Origin: Eumeta japonica
Taxonomy: Eukaryota > Arthropoda > Insecta > Lepidoptera > Psychidae
Assembly (NCBI GenBank): GCA_005406025.1
Contig: BGZK01001474.1
Location: 81,768 to 145,767, forward strand
DNA length: 64,000 bases
Reading direction: 5' to 3'
The position numbers and the translations under genes were made by a program. The stretch's first letter is position 1. Each line of letters opens with the position of its first letter. The notes beneath the pieces were generated by a model that had not been told where the DNA came from, ran no database searches, and saw nothing but the letters and a program-made list of their open reading frames with translations. Below, piece by piece: positions 11,164-23,087 of the stretch.

Positions 11164-13574
11164 ATGAATACGTCTTTTTATAAATGCTGTGCAGTGCCGA
11201 TGTGTAAAAGTACGTCAATTAGAACGCCACAAAAACTTTTCATAAACGTTCCAAAAATGCACAAATAAGGAAAATGGTTAACACTTGCTAGAAGACATCC
11301 AGCATCCTTGGCACCAACAAGTACCAGTCATTTTGTGAAGATCACTTTGATGTAAGTTGTGATAAGCATATTAACAATAAATACGAATATGTTAGATACT
11401 TTTATTGGTTAGGTTAGGTATAGAGTGTCAAATATTTATTAGTCTTTGTTGTTGTTGCGTGTTTATTGGGCTACTTCTAAGTGACTAAATGGTCGAAATG
11501 GTTAATATAAATCATATTTCAGCTTCCAAATGACATGGAAAATTATGTGGAATATACTACAACGGGTGTAGTATCTCGTATACGGATGAGACCTGGTTGT
11601 TTACCTACAAAGTTTGCTTGCCAACCAACCAGAGCCAGTACTTCTACGTCAACTAATGTCTGTCGATCGGTTGCTGCAAAAAGGCAAAGGTTTGCATTGA
11701 TAAATGAATGTGAAGATGAGATAAAAGCAGCTGCATTTCAACAAATTGAAAATTTAAATATTGATGTTCCAAGTAAGTTGAAGGTTAGTACACATTTGTA
11801 TCCAAGAAAATAGTATAAATGTTTAAGTAAGCACTATTTGTGTGTCACTGTATCCCCCTGTTTACCCCTTGAATCATTTTCATTATATTTGATACCTAAG
11901 TATGTAGTTTAAAACAAAATAAATAAATTTTAAATAAATGGAGAACAATCAACGGCCCGCACAAAGTACAGAATAATTTGTGTCGTGGGTCCAATGGACA
12001 CTGAAATAATGAACACAAACATCCAAGACCACAGAAAAGGCCAGTATAGTCTGTACCAACATTGCCTGCACCGGGGATCTAACCCGGAACCCTGGTTGAT
12101 GAGCCGGTGTGCTAAGCAATTACACCACAGAGGTTGTCGAGAATACTAAGTAAACCAATCCTAATTAGGATTGATTTAATATCTCAATGGCCTAGTTTAG
12201 GTACCTGTTGTTTCATATATGTATTACATCTATTGTATCCAATCTTCCCATACAATTCTGCCATATTCCATTCTAAATACATTATGTATGACTTTTAAAC
12301 TAATAAAATAAAAAGTTACTGAAAAAGCAATTAATTAGGTTTCTTTTTTCAGATCCACTCCATGAACATCAACAAAACATATCACAAATTGATAAAGCAG
12401 TCCAGATATACATGACAGTCAAACATCGCAGCAAATCTACTCAGACTGAAACTAAATCACATACAAAGCAAACTTCTCCAATAAAGTTATCTAGAATGTC
12501 TGTGTCTACTTCACCATTTAAAATTTCCGAATTGAAGCCATCTATAAAGCAACACCCATCTCGCTTAAGTGTAACATGCAACTTAAGTAATGATGACAAA
12601 TCTGATAGTGATTTATCATCATTATACACTCCATCAGTCGCACTCTTATCAAAAACTTCTTCTGACACGAGTAGTTTTAATGAACCAGAATTCAAAAAAA
12701 GCAGCTAATTTAAAGTCTATGCTGGAACATACTGTAAATAAGATAGAAAAAAGGCCACAGTTCTATTTAGGTGTACCACGAGATTGTTATTTTTTTGATT
12801 AAAATTATACATGAACATACTGGTATTCCTATACAACAGATATTATTATGTTTGAAGAAAATTCGTTTAGACAGCAAGTTTTCTGAACTTTCTGATGAAT
12901 TTGAAATTAGTACATCATATGCATCTAAAATATTTACAGAAAATATATCTAAAATTGCTGAAGTTATGAAGCCTTTTATTGTAAAATTAGACAAGTCCTC
13001 TATTTTAAGATGTTTGCCCATAGCATTTAGAAATAAATATTATAATGTAACTTGCATAATAGATTGTCTGGAAATAGAAATACAAAAACCTGTTAAAGCC
13101 TTACATCAATCTCTAACTTGGTCAGAATATAAAAAGGCCAATACCATAAAATACCTTATTTCTAGTACACCAAACGGACTAGTGAATTATATTTCACAGG
13201 GTTATGGTGGGAGAATTAGTGATGTATGTCTGGTGGAAAGTAGCGACTTTCTTAATTGTTTACCTAGTGGGTCTCATGTAATGGCTGACAGAGGCTTTAA
13301 ACATATTGAGCCACTACTGCTAGGGGTTGGATGTAAACTAACTAGGCCACCCAGCATAGTATCAGAGAGTAAATTATCTAAGGATGAAGTTAAAGAGACC
13401 AAAAAAATTGCAAGTCTACGGATTCATATAGAAAGAGTGATTAGACGTATCAGGGAGTTTTCTCTTTTGGAGCCCCATGCTTGCATAAACCATTACCTAT
13501 TAGGGAAACTAGATCATGTCATAGTTATAGCTTGTGGCCTGATAAATTTACAAAATTCTTTAATTAATAAGTGA
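11164..13574 (+). pseudogene. THAP-domain DDE transposase (DDE_4 type), broken
   Basis: Three exons by splice reading: 11164-11351 (donor GTAAGT), 11523-11772 (donor GTAAGT) and 12353-13574. Exon 1 starts a C2CH THAP zinc finger (CCAVPMC near residue 8, then CEDHFD at the exon end). Exon 2 continues with the DMENY and RMRPGC region typical after THAP fingers. Exon 3 holds a Ser/Thr/Lys-rich linker, then a DDE_4 catalytic domain: Asp in IIDCLE (codon 13062-13064), Asp in MADRGF (13287-13289) and Glu in HIERVIRR (13431-13433). All three catalytic residues are present. Lesions: a stop at 11266-11268, a missing T near 11330 before CEDHF, an extra A in the A7 run near 12696, and an extra T in the T7 run near 12790. 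The last open piece (12771-13574) covers nearly all the catalytic domain. AATAAA motifs follow the stop. Confidence 0.85.
11916..12136 (-). mobile_element. tRNA-derived SINE
   Basis: Read on the minus strand from about 12136, the head matches a tRNA-like polymerase III promoter: an A-box-like TGGTGTAATTGCTTAGCACA, then a B box GGTTCCGGGTTAGATCCC at about 12065-12090. The body runs to a TAAA/AATAAAT-rich tail near 11916-11940. It lies inside the second intron of the decayed transposase, so it inserted into the transposon. Ends and target duplication were not fixed. Confidence 0.75.
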
Positions 13575-13638
13575 TTATGTAAAAATATAATAAATGTGAA
13601 TCTGGAAATAAAGACTACAATACAAATAATCAGTATTT

Positions 13639-15103
13639 TTATTTACCAGGTATAAAGAAATTAATGTTCTGTTGTTTTGTACAATAGGGTATATATTTCT
13701 TTTCAAAATAATATTAAAGTTTGCAATAAAGAATTTACATATTCTTCATCAAACTCTACCAATATAATATCAACTTTGTTATTATTTTGAAAATTTATAT
13801 CTGCTACACAAAAGTAGCATTTCTTATATCCACAAACATGCATTTGGATTTGCATCTGGTCATAATACTTGTTTGAGGGACGCCCATCTTTTATGTAATT
13901 TTTACTGTGTTCTCATTAAAAGGGCATTTTATTTCTATAAGAAACTGTTCTCCTATTCCGTCTGGTGAGCCAGCAATCATAGGAAAGTCTTTGCTAATAA
14001 AACCACATTTTTGTATTCTTTTTGTAATATGGTTTGTACTGTTTGTAAAACTTTACATTCCAAAACCTTGCCACGTTTCATAGCTGGGGTTTCAGGAATG
14101 TTGCCACCCATGATCAAAGATACCAAAGAACCATCACTTTTGTACATTTTTTACTTCAGCCTTAGAAGCAGTTATTCGGCCAAATCTCAACTCATGCCAC
14201 AAGCTGCTGCTGCTCTGGTGTCGTGTATATTCTTCAACCTTTTTAAACAAGTCTGTGGTAAATAATACAGATATATTTTCAATGAATTTTTCTTTATATT
14301 TCTGGACCAGCTGGTACGTAGAGAGTCCTTCCGGCTCATTAATGGTAATTTGCACATACCTTAATAATTCACAGTTTCTGATATTTAAAACAGAAGCTTG
14401 TTCCACAAACTTGTGAAAAACACTTGCATCTGAAGATGTTGAAGCATGTCCTTTGGCTAATTCTGTTGTTGTTATACATTTCAATGTTGTTCCCACCTTG
14501 GATAGTTCTGACTTTTTCCAGTAGCATTGTACCTGTGTGCATGACGGCTCTTCGCTTCTTCGATGCAACCACATCAAAAAAGCCACTGCATGTTTGCATC
14601 CACCCGCTGATGCCGCACAATCGTGGCACTGTGAACTTATAATCACACTGTTTTTTTCATCCACAATGATAGTGACTGTATATGGTTTAGAACGGACTTT
14701 GTGTTCAGGGCACACGCGACATTTCACTGTACAAATATTGCATTCTCTTTTCAATTGGACGTATCCTACGGCATCATCGCCATAAGATTCTCTTGAAGAC
14801 CTGAAATAAACAAAATAGGAACGTAAACATACTATCAAAACTTCGTACATAACCTAACTTTTATTTAGTTCTTATATGACAGTAGTTCTTTATATTATAA
14901 AATAGTATCGAAAATAAGTAAGGAGTCCCTTTTATTTGTAATAAAGTATATCAGTGTAAAATTATAGGTACTTACAAAGACATTTTTACGTTTCTAAGTT
15001 CCGCTGCACAAAAATCGTTGTTTCTAGCAAAGAAACTTGCCACCATCAAAGAATCAATCTTCGGTAAGTTACAACTACTTCCTTTGATGAATCCAGTCTC
15101 CAT
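13639..15103 (-). pseudogene. SWIM zinc finger / YqaJ-type nuclease of the transposon, broken
   Basis: Exon 1 is 14976-15103 (starting METGFIKGSS, donor GTAAGT). Exon 2 starts at 14800 after a TTATTTCAG acceptor, and the phase matches (2+1). Exon 2 encodes a CHDCAASAGGCKH block of SWIM type at about 14590-14630. It is followed by WHELRFGRITAS, the entry motif of YqaJ recombinase nucleases. The active-site segment follows in another frame: AGSPDG near 13958-13978 and IEIKCPF near 13917-13938 (the Asp and Glu-x-Lys of the PD-(D/E)XK fold). Frame breaks lie in an A run near 14150, near 14020, and again near the end. The stop was placed at 13639 from the best frame. YqaJ proteins resemble lambda exonuclease; their role in transposition is not established. 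Confidence 0.8.
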
Positions 15104-15408
15104 TGTGATAAAAATCGTAAAATAATAACGTTGTTGTAACAAATTATCAAGACAAACAGTTCACCAGCGATACTTTAACTTGGTTATGACAGCTAAGTCA
15201 GCTTGTTTATCGGCTAGTGACGTCATTGCGTTCTGATTGGTGTTCGCAGTCACGTGACAATGGCTAATAAATAACGCAATTTAAATAATTTATATTTAAT
15301 ATAAGGCGAACAATTATGCTCTTAAAATGCTATTTTAGGATATTAAAAAGCGTACTTAATAAGTAAAATATAACTTTACATGGATTTGTAACATTTGTCA
15401 ACATCCCT

Positions 15409-17163
15409 ATTATACATATTGTTTTGAAAGAATCCTTTTTTCAAATTTTTCGTTAACGATAGGTCTCCAGAAACCGATCGATTTTGCAGTGTAGATTTTT
15501 AATGAAAACAAATGAATAGATTTTGAAATTTATCGGTAGACCAGTTTACAAAATATCGTAAAAAAACCTTTAGTAATAGTTTACAAAATATAGAAAAAAA
15601 CTTGTAAAAAAACAACACAACTCAACACAACAAGAGGCCGGCAACACACTGGTGGCTCCTGTCCATGGGCGAGTGTGATTACCTATACTTTGGTGACTCA
15701 TATGCTCGTTTGCTTCTCGATACTATAAAAATCTGTTGATCCAATCGTTACCAAGCTTCACAGAATCACCCTCTGGTCTAATCTAAAGAATTCCTCAAAA
15801 TTTCATTAAAATCGGTCGAGTCGTTTTGGAATCTATAAGGAACATACATACACGCATCGACATTATATATATATAGATAGATTCCAGCTTAACTTGTTGT
15901 AGATACGAAGATGTTGTAGAAAGAGCTTGCCTTGGAGTAGGATACAAGCTTAATTTCATTTAAATCGGGTGTTATCATCATTTAAATATCTAGTTTGTAA
16001 AGTTAGAAGGTAAATGATAAGCCTGAGAAGTTAGAAGGTATATAATACTCGCTGTAGTGTCGAAGGCCTATAGACGATACGATATGAAAACAGAGTCGGA
16101 GTCGAAACCGAGCTAGTAACAGGGATCAAAGTCAGGAATAGTACTAGAAGCAGACTTGAAAGCAGTAGCGAGATTGAGATTGACGATAGAATAGTTTATT
16201 ATAACAGATGAAGGAACACATTTTATGTCCACACGGGCGGAGCCGAAGGCAAAAACTAGTAGTGAATAAGTCACGGTCGTAAAATGTTGTTTGACCGGAT
16301 TGAGTATATTTAAAGAGACTGATGCATGGAGCGTAACTAGTTGTTGGTAATGAATAAGTGATTACCAAAAATAAAATCGGTCGATTCAAGGGAACTATCG
16401 TTTGGCGTATCGACATTAATTCCACACTCTTGCGCACTAAATTAGTTATTTAATCGTTTTGGCACTTACTGTGCGATAAGAAACTCCTACAAAGTTAGTG
16501 GAAGCTCTTAAAAATAACCGAAACGTGCCAAACAGGCCACTCGAAATTCAAGACATTGTTGCGAACCTAATATCTGTGACGACAATTACGTTTTTCTGTT
16601 CAATAATATGTATTTCAACACACTTTTATTAGCTTCACTTGTATACTGAGTTTGTGAATTTGCGAGCTTGTCTGTTTGTAACCGACTCTTTTGGACTCGA
16701 TTTTATCCCACTTTGAAGATTTAATTCAATTTTAGATATTAGATTAGATTTAAATCAAACTTTACATACTTATCAAGAATTGGTGACAATACAATAATTT
16801 GATAAGTTTATCTCATTATCCTGATCAGGATCGTCAGGATCGAATAATTTTGTCACATAACATCTGCGTGAGAGTAAGTAGCTTATTACTGTTACTAAAT
16901 TCTATTACTTAATTACGAATCTTAGAAAAAAAAAATTAACAATTAATCGAACTAAAAAGTGAAAAATAAATATAGTTTTAAATAACTAAAAAACACGCTT
17001 TTATGCACATCAAACTAAAAAGTGGAAAATTATTGTGGAAAAAGCATGGGGCGCTTTGTGCCACATTTTTCGTATATATATATAGATATCTGTATATCTG
17101 TCCAATCTTATGATTAACGTTTACGAATTACATCTTTTCTTTGGTGTAACAGGCGACCAACAT
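15409..17163. other. non-coding stretch between two transposons
   Basis: About 15690-15880 has the look of a LINE or Helitron 3' end common in moths (AAAATCGGTCGAGTCGTTTTGGA then a TATATATA tail). Around 16810-16850 is a TCCTGATCAGGA palindrome. The minus frame at 16144-16437 shows no domain. No gene is supported. Confidence 0.4.
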
Positions 17164-18368
17164 GGAGGTGATTCTCAGGGCATGTGGAAATTGTCACATG
17201 AGACAATTATCGAATGTGGAATTGCAGTATGAAAAATGACGACAAACGTCAAGTGATGGTTAAACCTCATTCACATATTGCTAATTTCCTCACGATTCTC
17301 AAATGTCGTTTGGTAAAAGATATAAATTAGTTCTGTAAACACTGCCAATAAATGCGTTTTGTTTTTTTTTCTGTTCTATTCTAGTGAACCTAAAAACATC
17401 TAGTTTAAATACAACACCACGTTTTTATCAACTGGCCTTTTTGTCTATCTGTTTTTTTATCTATTATGCGCGATTTAGTAATCAATTTTAAAATAAGATT
17501 CCAGTGAGCTACCGACTTGAAATACTAAATGAAATATTAACACAGAATCAGATGACAATGTAAGAAACTGTGGAAGAATAAAAGAAGAAAAACGAAGATT
17601 GCTGAAATTTGAACATAGCTCAGAATTGGAGGACAATGCGGTAAAATATGAATAAAAAAGAATAAAAAGAAAATTGCAGAAATTTTGAAAGTAATTTAGA
17701 ATTCAACGAAATTTCAAAAAAAGAATGTTGAAGAAGAAATAAAAAAAATGTTGGAATTTTAAAAATAAATCAGAATTTGATGACAATACATGAAAATGTG
17801 GAAGAAGAATAAAAAAAAGAGTGTTGTAATGATGAACACAGCTCAGAATAGGATAACAACGCAAGAAAATGTAGAAGAAGAAGAATAGTAAGAAGGCTGT
17901 ATTTACCATACGATTTAAATTTCTACCCTAGACAATATAATTCTAAATAAATTGAAACATCTCACCCAAACAATACTAATAAAAAACACAAAATAATAAT
18001 GGAAAGAAAATAAATATAATTAACACACTAAAACTTTAAATAGTTTCTATTTTGAAACTGAATTTTCGGAAAATATGCAGTTTAAGCTTCTCAATCTGTA
18101 ATAAAAATATTGTGGGAGGATAGCAGTGAGGGCGATAATAGTCGCGTTTCATGTTTTCATTAAAACAATGTTTTACTCCTCATATTGATCTAAATTTAAC
18201 GTGCGACAATCAGTGTCACGCACCCGTTGCGTGTCACATGAAAGCCGTTTGGCAATTGTCACAGCTTGGGAAATGGTAATACGGAATTAATGTTTTCCTT
18301 TGATATTTTACGTTTCATACGAAAATCGTCTCATGTGACAATTTCCACATGGCCTGAGAATTGCCTCC
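17164..18368. mobile_element. 1.2-kb non-autonomous element with 49-bp terminal inverted repeats
   Basis: The left end 17164-17212 and right end 18320-18368 are reverse complements at 44 of 49 positions, beginning GGAGG and containing the shared block ATGTGGAAATTGTCACATGA. No transposase frame lies between them. A degenerate ~75-bp tandem array occupies 17543-17905. No clear target duplication was found beside the ends, so superfamily is undecided. Confidence 0.75.
17543..17905. repeat. degenerate ~75-bp tandem repeat, about five units
   Basis: Units begin with CAGAAT- or TAGAAT-like words at 17543, 17621, 17697, 17771 and 17844 (spacing 78, 76, 74, 73). Each carries a GACAATG-like word and a GAAGAAGAATAAAAA stretch. 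Units differ strongly, indicating an old array. It lies entirely within the 17164-18368 inverted-repeat element. Confidence 0.7.
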
Positions 18369-18550
18369 CTGGAAGTACAGTTTCATTGCGGTGAGATAAT
18401 ATATATGTATATCTGTTATTTTATTTTATTTTATTTTATGTAACAATTTATCTGTCCTAATGATATAAAATAATACGTACTAAATATAGAAATTCTTATC
18501 GAATGGTACATTTTACACAACCCATAATACCAAACATTTAAGAGTTCTTT

Positions 18551-18726
18551 ACACTACAACGCACGAAATTCTACCGCTGTGAAGTCAGTCACGAAAGCGT
18601 CCAAATGGCGTACAATAGGTATAAATGCGAGAGGGCGCAAGAAGGAAGGTTCAACAAACGTTGAGCTTGCGCATTGTATTATTTGCAAGCAATTCAGAAC
18701 GGCAGAGTTTCGTGCGTTGTACTGTA
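18551..18726. mobile_element. MITE family 1, copy at 18.6 kb
   Basis: Ends carry ACAACGCACGAAATTCTACCGC and, inverted, GGCAGAGTTTCGTGCGTTGT followed by ACTGTA. Length about 175 bp. The 67-codon frame at 18579-18782 is produced by this repeat and is not a gene. Confidence 0.8.
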
Positions 18727-18923
18727 CGACCGAAAAGTTTTTTTCGCTCCTTGTAAGTAATTATTTATATAGATATGGTTAGTATATGAAAATGGAAAAA
18801 ATTACATATCTTCATACATAATTACTCAATGAAGATTAATTCTGTCGACTTCAAAAAAATACTTAATGTATGTAATAGAAGCGAGAAAAAAGCATTAAAA
18901 TAGTTTGGAGAACTTTTCCATCA

Positions 18924-18973
18924 TTTTCACAAGTTTATGTTTCATCGTTGTATGATACATAAACTTGTGAAAA
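18924..18973. repeat. 17-bp inverted repeat
   Basis: Arms 18924-18940 and 18957-18973 are perfect reverse complements with a 16-base spacer. Confidence 0.75.
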
Positions 18974-21900
18974 AATCCATCAATATAACCTTATTTTTTA
19001 TAGATTCATCCTGTCTGAATAGTAATGGACTCGTAAATGGCTATTCTAATTGAATCGTTTATTTATAATAAATAAAAAATAAGATACTATAGCAGTCCTA
19101 GCGTCCTCGGATAATTTTAAGAATGTCAGGGGGTGGGGGGAATACAGGGAAGATTTCCTACCTAAAGACAAAAAAATATTATCCAATTCTTTACGGTTAA
19201 CATTTAACGTGAAATTTTACATGTATTTTTTTAAAATCCTTTATTTTGCAATACTTTTTTTTTCTTGTTATTGTTGTTATGAATAACTTATTTGTTATTT
19301 TTATTTAAAAGCCCACTTTTGAGTTTATGTACACTAACGCATATATCTTTTTGACTTATGTATCAAAAACTTAATAAAAACTATTACCGAAATCTCACTA
19401 CTTCCTTGTCTGCCCTATGACCATTTTAAAATTTAGATTGATTGTTTACTTAAATACTTGGAAGGCAGGACCCATGAAGCCGATTAAGGCAAAGATAGGC
19501 CAGTACGACTATGAAAGGGACGTATGAGACGAAATCGAAAACGCCCGGATTATTAATATTCGCAAAATTTAAAGGCGCACTGGCAACAGAGCATCGGTTT
19601 GAAAAATGGATTGCATCCGTATTCCTGTTATTTATAACCTGTTATTATATTTTGTTATTTATAACAGTCCACTTTTCTATCACTATCGAAGCTTGTGCAC
19701 TTGGGTATGAGCCCTCGTCTACTCTTTTCTATGTTTCACTCTTTATTACTTCTCTTGTTTTTCGCGAGCTTGGATTCTACTACTTCTACTATTCTCCTAC
19801 TATTCTACTTTCGTAATCAAATTTTGAATCGAACGCGAACCCTCATTTGTGCGACAAAGCACGGAGGCCGGATGCCTCACATGCCACCTACCTGTTACTA
19901 TGTAAATAAAATAATATCTGTATTAAATTAGCTTTTTCTTTTAAAGCGGACATTTCATAAGTATTCACCCATACTAATTTTGTAGTGTTCGTACAATACT
20001 TACATATGATACATTTTTAAAATGATCATAAAAGAAGCAAGTTTTTCTTGTTAGTCGTGAGGTTTCAGTAGCGCTTTTTTTGCAGAGCTTCTGTTTGAAG
20101 TAACCATACAGATTAAGTTCAGTAATTTTTACGTGATTGTGTGACAAAGAACATAATTTTCATTTTATATATATATAGCCATTACCCGTCCGCTTTGCTG
20201 AGCGTAAACTAATATTCAGCAATAACTGAATTCTTTTGTGATTCAGATATGACCGAGGCTTCACTCGCGCGTGCATAGATTGAAATCCTTCATTTTTATC
20301 ATTAGCTGTCCCCGTTGTCATTGCTGTTCCCAATCACGGTGTTCTTATCGATGGCAATTTTGGTTCCATTGCCAGGTCCCGCTCTTGCAATAGCGGTCTT
20401 GATGCCAAATTTGGTTCTTCTTGACCATAGATGTTATTAATAACAGATTACCATTTACACTGGTATTTATATATTTTTTACACGAAAGGTAATCTTGTTA
20501 TGTAATATAATATAATTTTAATATATTATTATTTCTTATTTAAGAACATAATCTACTTTTATGACAAATTTGATTACATATGTGTAATCAAATTTGACCC
20601 AATTTTCGTGATTCCGCTGGACGGATTGTACGCAATCCGTCCAGCCGTCGGCGTACGACAAACATCCGTTCAAACATACTTTTACATTTTTTATCATATA
20701 TTATAAGTAGCCTATAACGATTTACAAGCGATTCCGCGTCGAATCGTCAAGTCCCAATCACAACCGCCCTGCTCCCACCGTACGACTGATATCCATACAG
20801 ACATGCTTTTGCATTGTCCATAACGGACATAACCATTGACAATAAACACTTTATCAAACTCAAAAAAGCCATACCAGACTGCCATAGAGCGATTTCTACA
20901 GCTATGATAGTCTGGTTATTATATATACGATTATATATTATTATGTACGACTTTAGCTAACGAATTATTAACAACCTAACTATGTGCTGTCTTAACTTCC
21001 TGTTGAAATTGACAAAATAACAAATGTTAAAAATAACATGTAACTAATACTTATACATAACAAATACTAACGGTAGTTCACTACAGATAATTTGGTATGT
21101 ACAATTACAATAAACAAATGATATACACTATGCAAATTTAGCCAAAACTCACTGACTTTAGTTTCTGTCATGTCGTCGGCGATGATGTTGTATTATTGCA
21201 TGTGTATAATAACGCAATATCCATTATTACAAGCATATTGCTTTACGAATATGTATGAGAAAACAAATTTGCTTCATATTTTTTTTGTGAATTGTTCATA
21301 TTTTTAATTAGTTGTTCTGTTATTCGAAGCAGAAACAAAATAATCGAAGCAGCCTTTCTTGCGTTATAAATGTTACTAACACGACTGTGTTTTATATATA
21401 TATACAGATTTTTTATACATATTCAAGAATTTAATATACTTCTATGCAAAATTACAATCCGTCTAGCTTTTGGGACGTTTAGGGAGGACGAAGATCGAAA
21501 TCAACGCGTATTTACATTTTTATATTATAAATAACCCAAAACCATCTACGATTCGGCGTCGGATGATCAAAGTCCCCAAGTACCAAAGTATCGATACCTT
21601 TAGTAGTATTATACTTGGATAAAGAAAAATCATTATACTATACTTTGTATAATCATTATCATTGTTGTTGAATGAGTATCAATGTTGACGAATACATGTA
21701 TTATGAGCTTAAAGGTACTTTAAATAAAATTGCTTATAAAGCACATTGCGCGACAATACTGTTCTAACCATACCGATCCGTATCAGATTAGTGCATTCCG
21801 AAATGCCGTCTTCCCACGGGCCCCACCTGCGTTGAGACAACACCGCCTCAGCGCCGCCCGCATTCCAATAAGCACATGCACTTTGTCCGTTGGCCTAAGT

Positions 21901-22690
21901 CGACTTTCTTATCAAAGAACAAATTAACAACTCGGCTAGATGCCCTGCACTGCTAATAGTATGATAAAATTGCATCAATGCCTCGTATGATTTTACCTTT
22001 GGCTTGCCCGCTGTGTATGCACTGATCTACATAAACTTCAATATCTCTGTAGGGAGCTATTTAATTAATTATTCTAGTAACAATGTATTTGCCGAAGGTA
22101 CTAGGGTATTTTTATTAGCGATTTCATACCGATTTTTTATTTATAATATTTTCCGCTAAGAATATTTAAAAATTCAGAAAATTGTGTTCAATGTCATTTT
22201 GGAAATGAAAATTTCAGATTTCAGAGTGCATTTATGAATACCTTTAAAGTATGTAAGTATTATAAAATTTGAACGGTTTCCACGACTAACATCTTTTTAT
22301 ATCATTCAAAACTACCTGTTAAGCCAATCAATTCCAAAATGTAATACAACTTAAAATTTCACAGACTGTGCGGTCGAATGCAAAAACTATAAATAGTTCA
22401 AAATATAAAGTAGTGGAATCACTTCTCATTTCTAGGGCTTTATACCTCAAAAACATGGAATCACCGTGGCGACACTTTGGCGTTTTTCTGCATATATTCC
22501 CCTTTACATGACACGTCGCCATTTTTCTTAGCGACTTCTATTAGTATCGATCCGTAATCCGACGTATTATAAAGGTGATTAAACCGCACTTTATTCATGA
22601 TTAATTTCATTTTTTTTTAATATTCTGGATAATATTAAGAACACGAAAAGTTAAGTCATTAAATAATTCACGAACGTACGTCATACGTAT
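18974..22690. other. non-coding region with small palindromes
   Basis: No gene is supported. The frames at 19511-19816 and 21730-21927 have no recognisable domain. The segments near 20690-20760 and 21510-21575 are distantly similar to each other, with a shared CATTTTT(T)ATATTATAA and GATTC..CGTCG pattern. They look like remnants of one dispersed repeat. Confidence 0.4.
20565..20645. repeat. two adjacent perfect hairpins
   Basis: The first has 14-bp arms at 20565-20578 and 20583-20596 with a 4-base loop. The second has 13-bp arms at 20616-20628 and 20633-20645 with loop TACG (GCTGGACGGATTG arm). They are 19 bases apart. Confidence 0.8.
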
Positions 22691-22900
22691 ACAGCGGTGT
22701 GCTTCGTACTCTCATTTGCTATAACTGCTAATTGTTAAAGTTAAAGATCTAAATATATCAAATATCGATAATCTTATAGATATTGGCATTTGCGACATTA
22801 ATTTAATGTAACAAATGTCAATATCTTTATGACTACTTTAGTCAACTGCCACTTGTGAAGTTAAAACAATGTATTTTGACGTGTTTAGTTTTAGTATCTT
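22691..22900. mobile_element. MITE family 2, divergent copy
   Basis: It shares ACAGCGGTGYGCTTC at its left end, then GTTAAAGTTAAA, a GACATTAATTTAATGT palindromic core and an AACTGCC block with 36099-36353 and 49720-49994. The right end is eroded and was placed approximately. Confidence 0.65.
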
Positions 22901-23087
22901 CGAATTTGACTCATATTTCTACATCTTCTTCATTCAAATGTTTTAAGATGCAAGAAAAATTATTCAGAATAGGACTTAATCAAATATATTATGTACTTAC
23001 GCTAATATAGAAAATGTATGAGCTCTGATATTTCACTATTAAATATTGAGCTCCGAAAACAGAAAGATTCGGGGCAACCCCGTAAGG

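Larger units (their letters stand above)
10901..15408. mobile_element. ISL2EU-like DNA transposon with THAP transposase and YqaJ nuclease (decayed)
   Basis: The 12-bp terminal inverted repeat AGGGATGTTGAC is at 10901-10912 and its reverse complement at 15397-15408. Both ends are flanked outside by AT (10899-10900 and 15409-15410), consistent with a 2-bp target duplication, though AT is weak evidence. Subterminal blocks are also inverted copies: near 11055-11100 and 15195-15260 both carry TCACGTGACT, ACGTCAC and AGCCGATAAACAA motifs. Inside are a three-exon THAP/DDE transposase gene on plus and a two-exon SWIM/YqaJ nuclease gene on minus, converging with 64 bases between them. That gene pair is the known content of the ISL2EU (IS4EU) group of PIF/Harbinger-related transposons. 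Both genes are frame-broken, so this copy cannot move itself. Confidence 0.85.

Noticed and set aside
12051..12133. tRNA gene on the minus strand
   Set aside because: A and B boxes are present, but the sequence continues into a SINE body with an A/T-rich tail and lacks a proper acceptor stem end, so it is a SINE head.
17543..17905. CRISPR-like array
   Set aside because: Units are degenerate 75-mers without constant repeats and distinct spacers, in a eukaryotic genome and inside an inverted-repeat element; no CRISPR array is present anywhere in the window.
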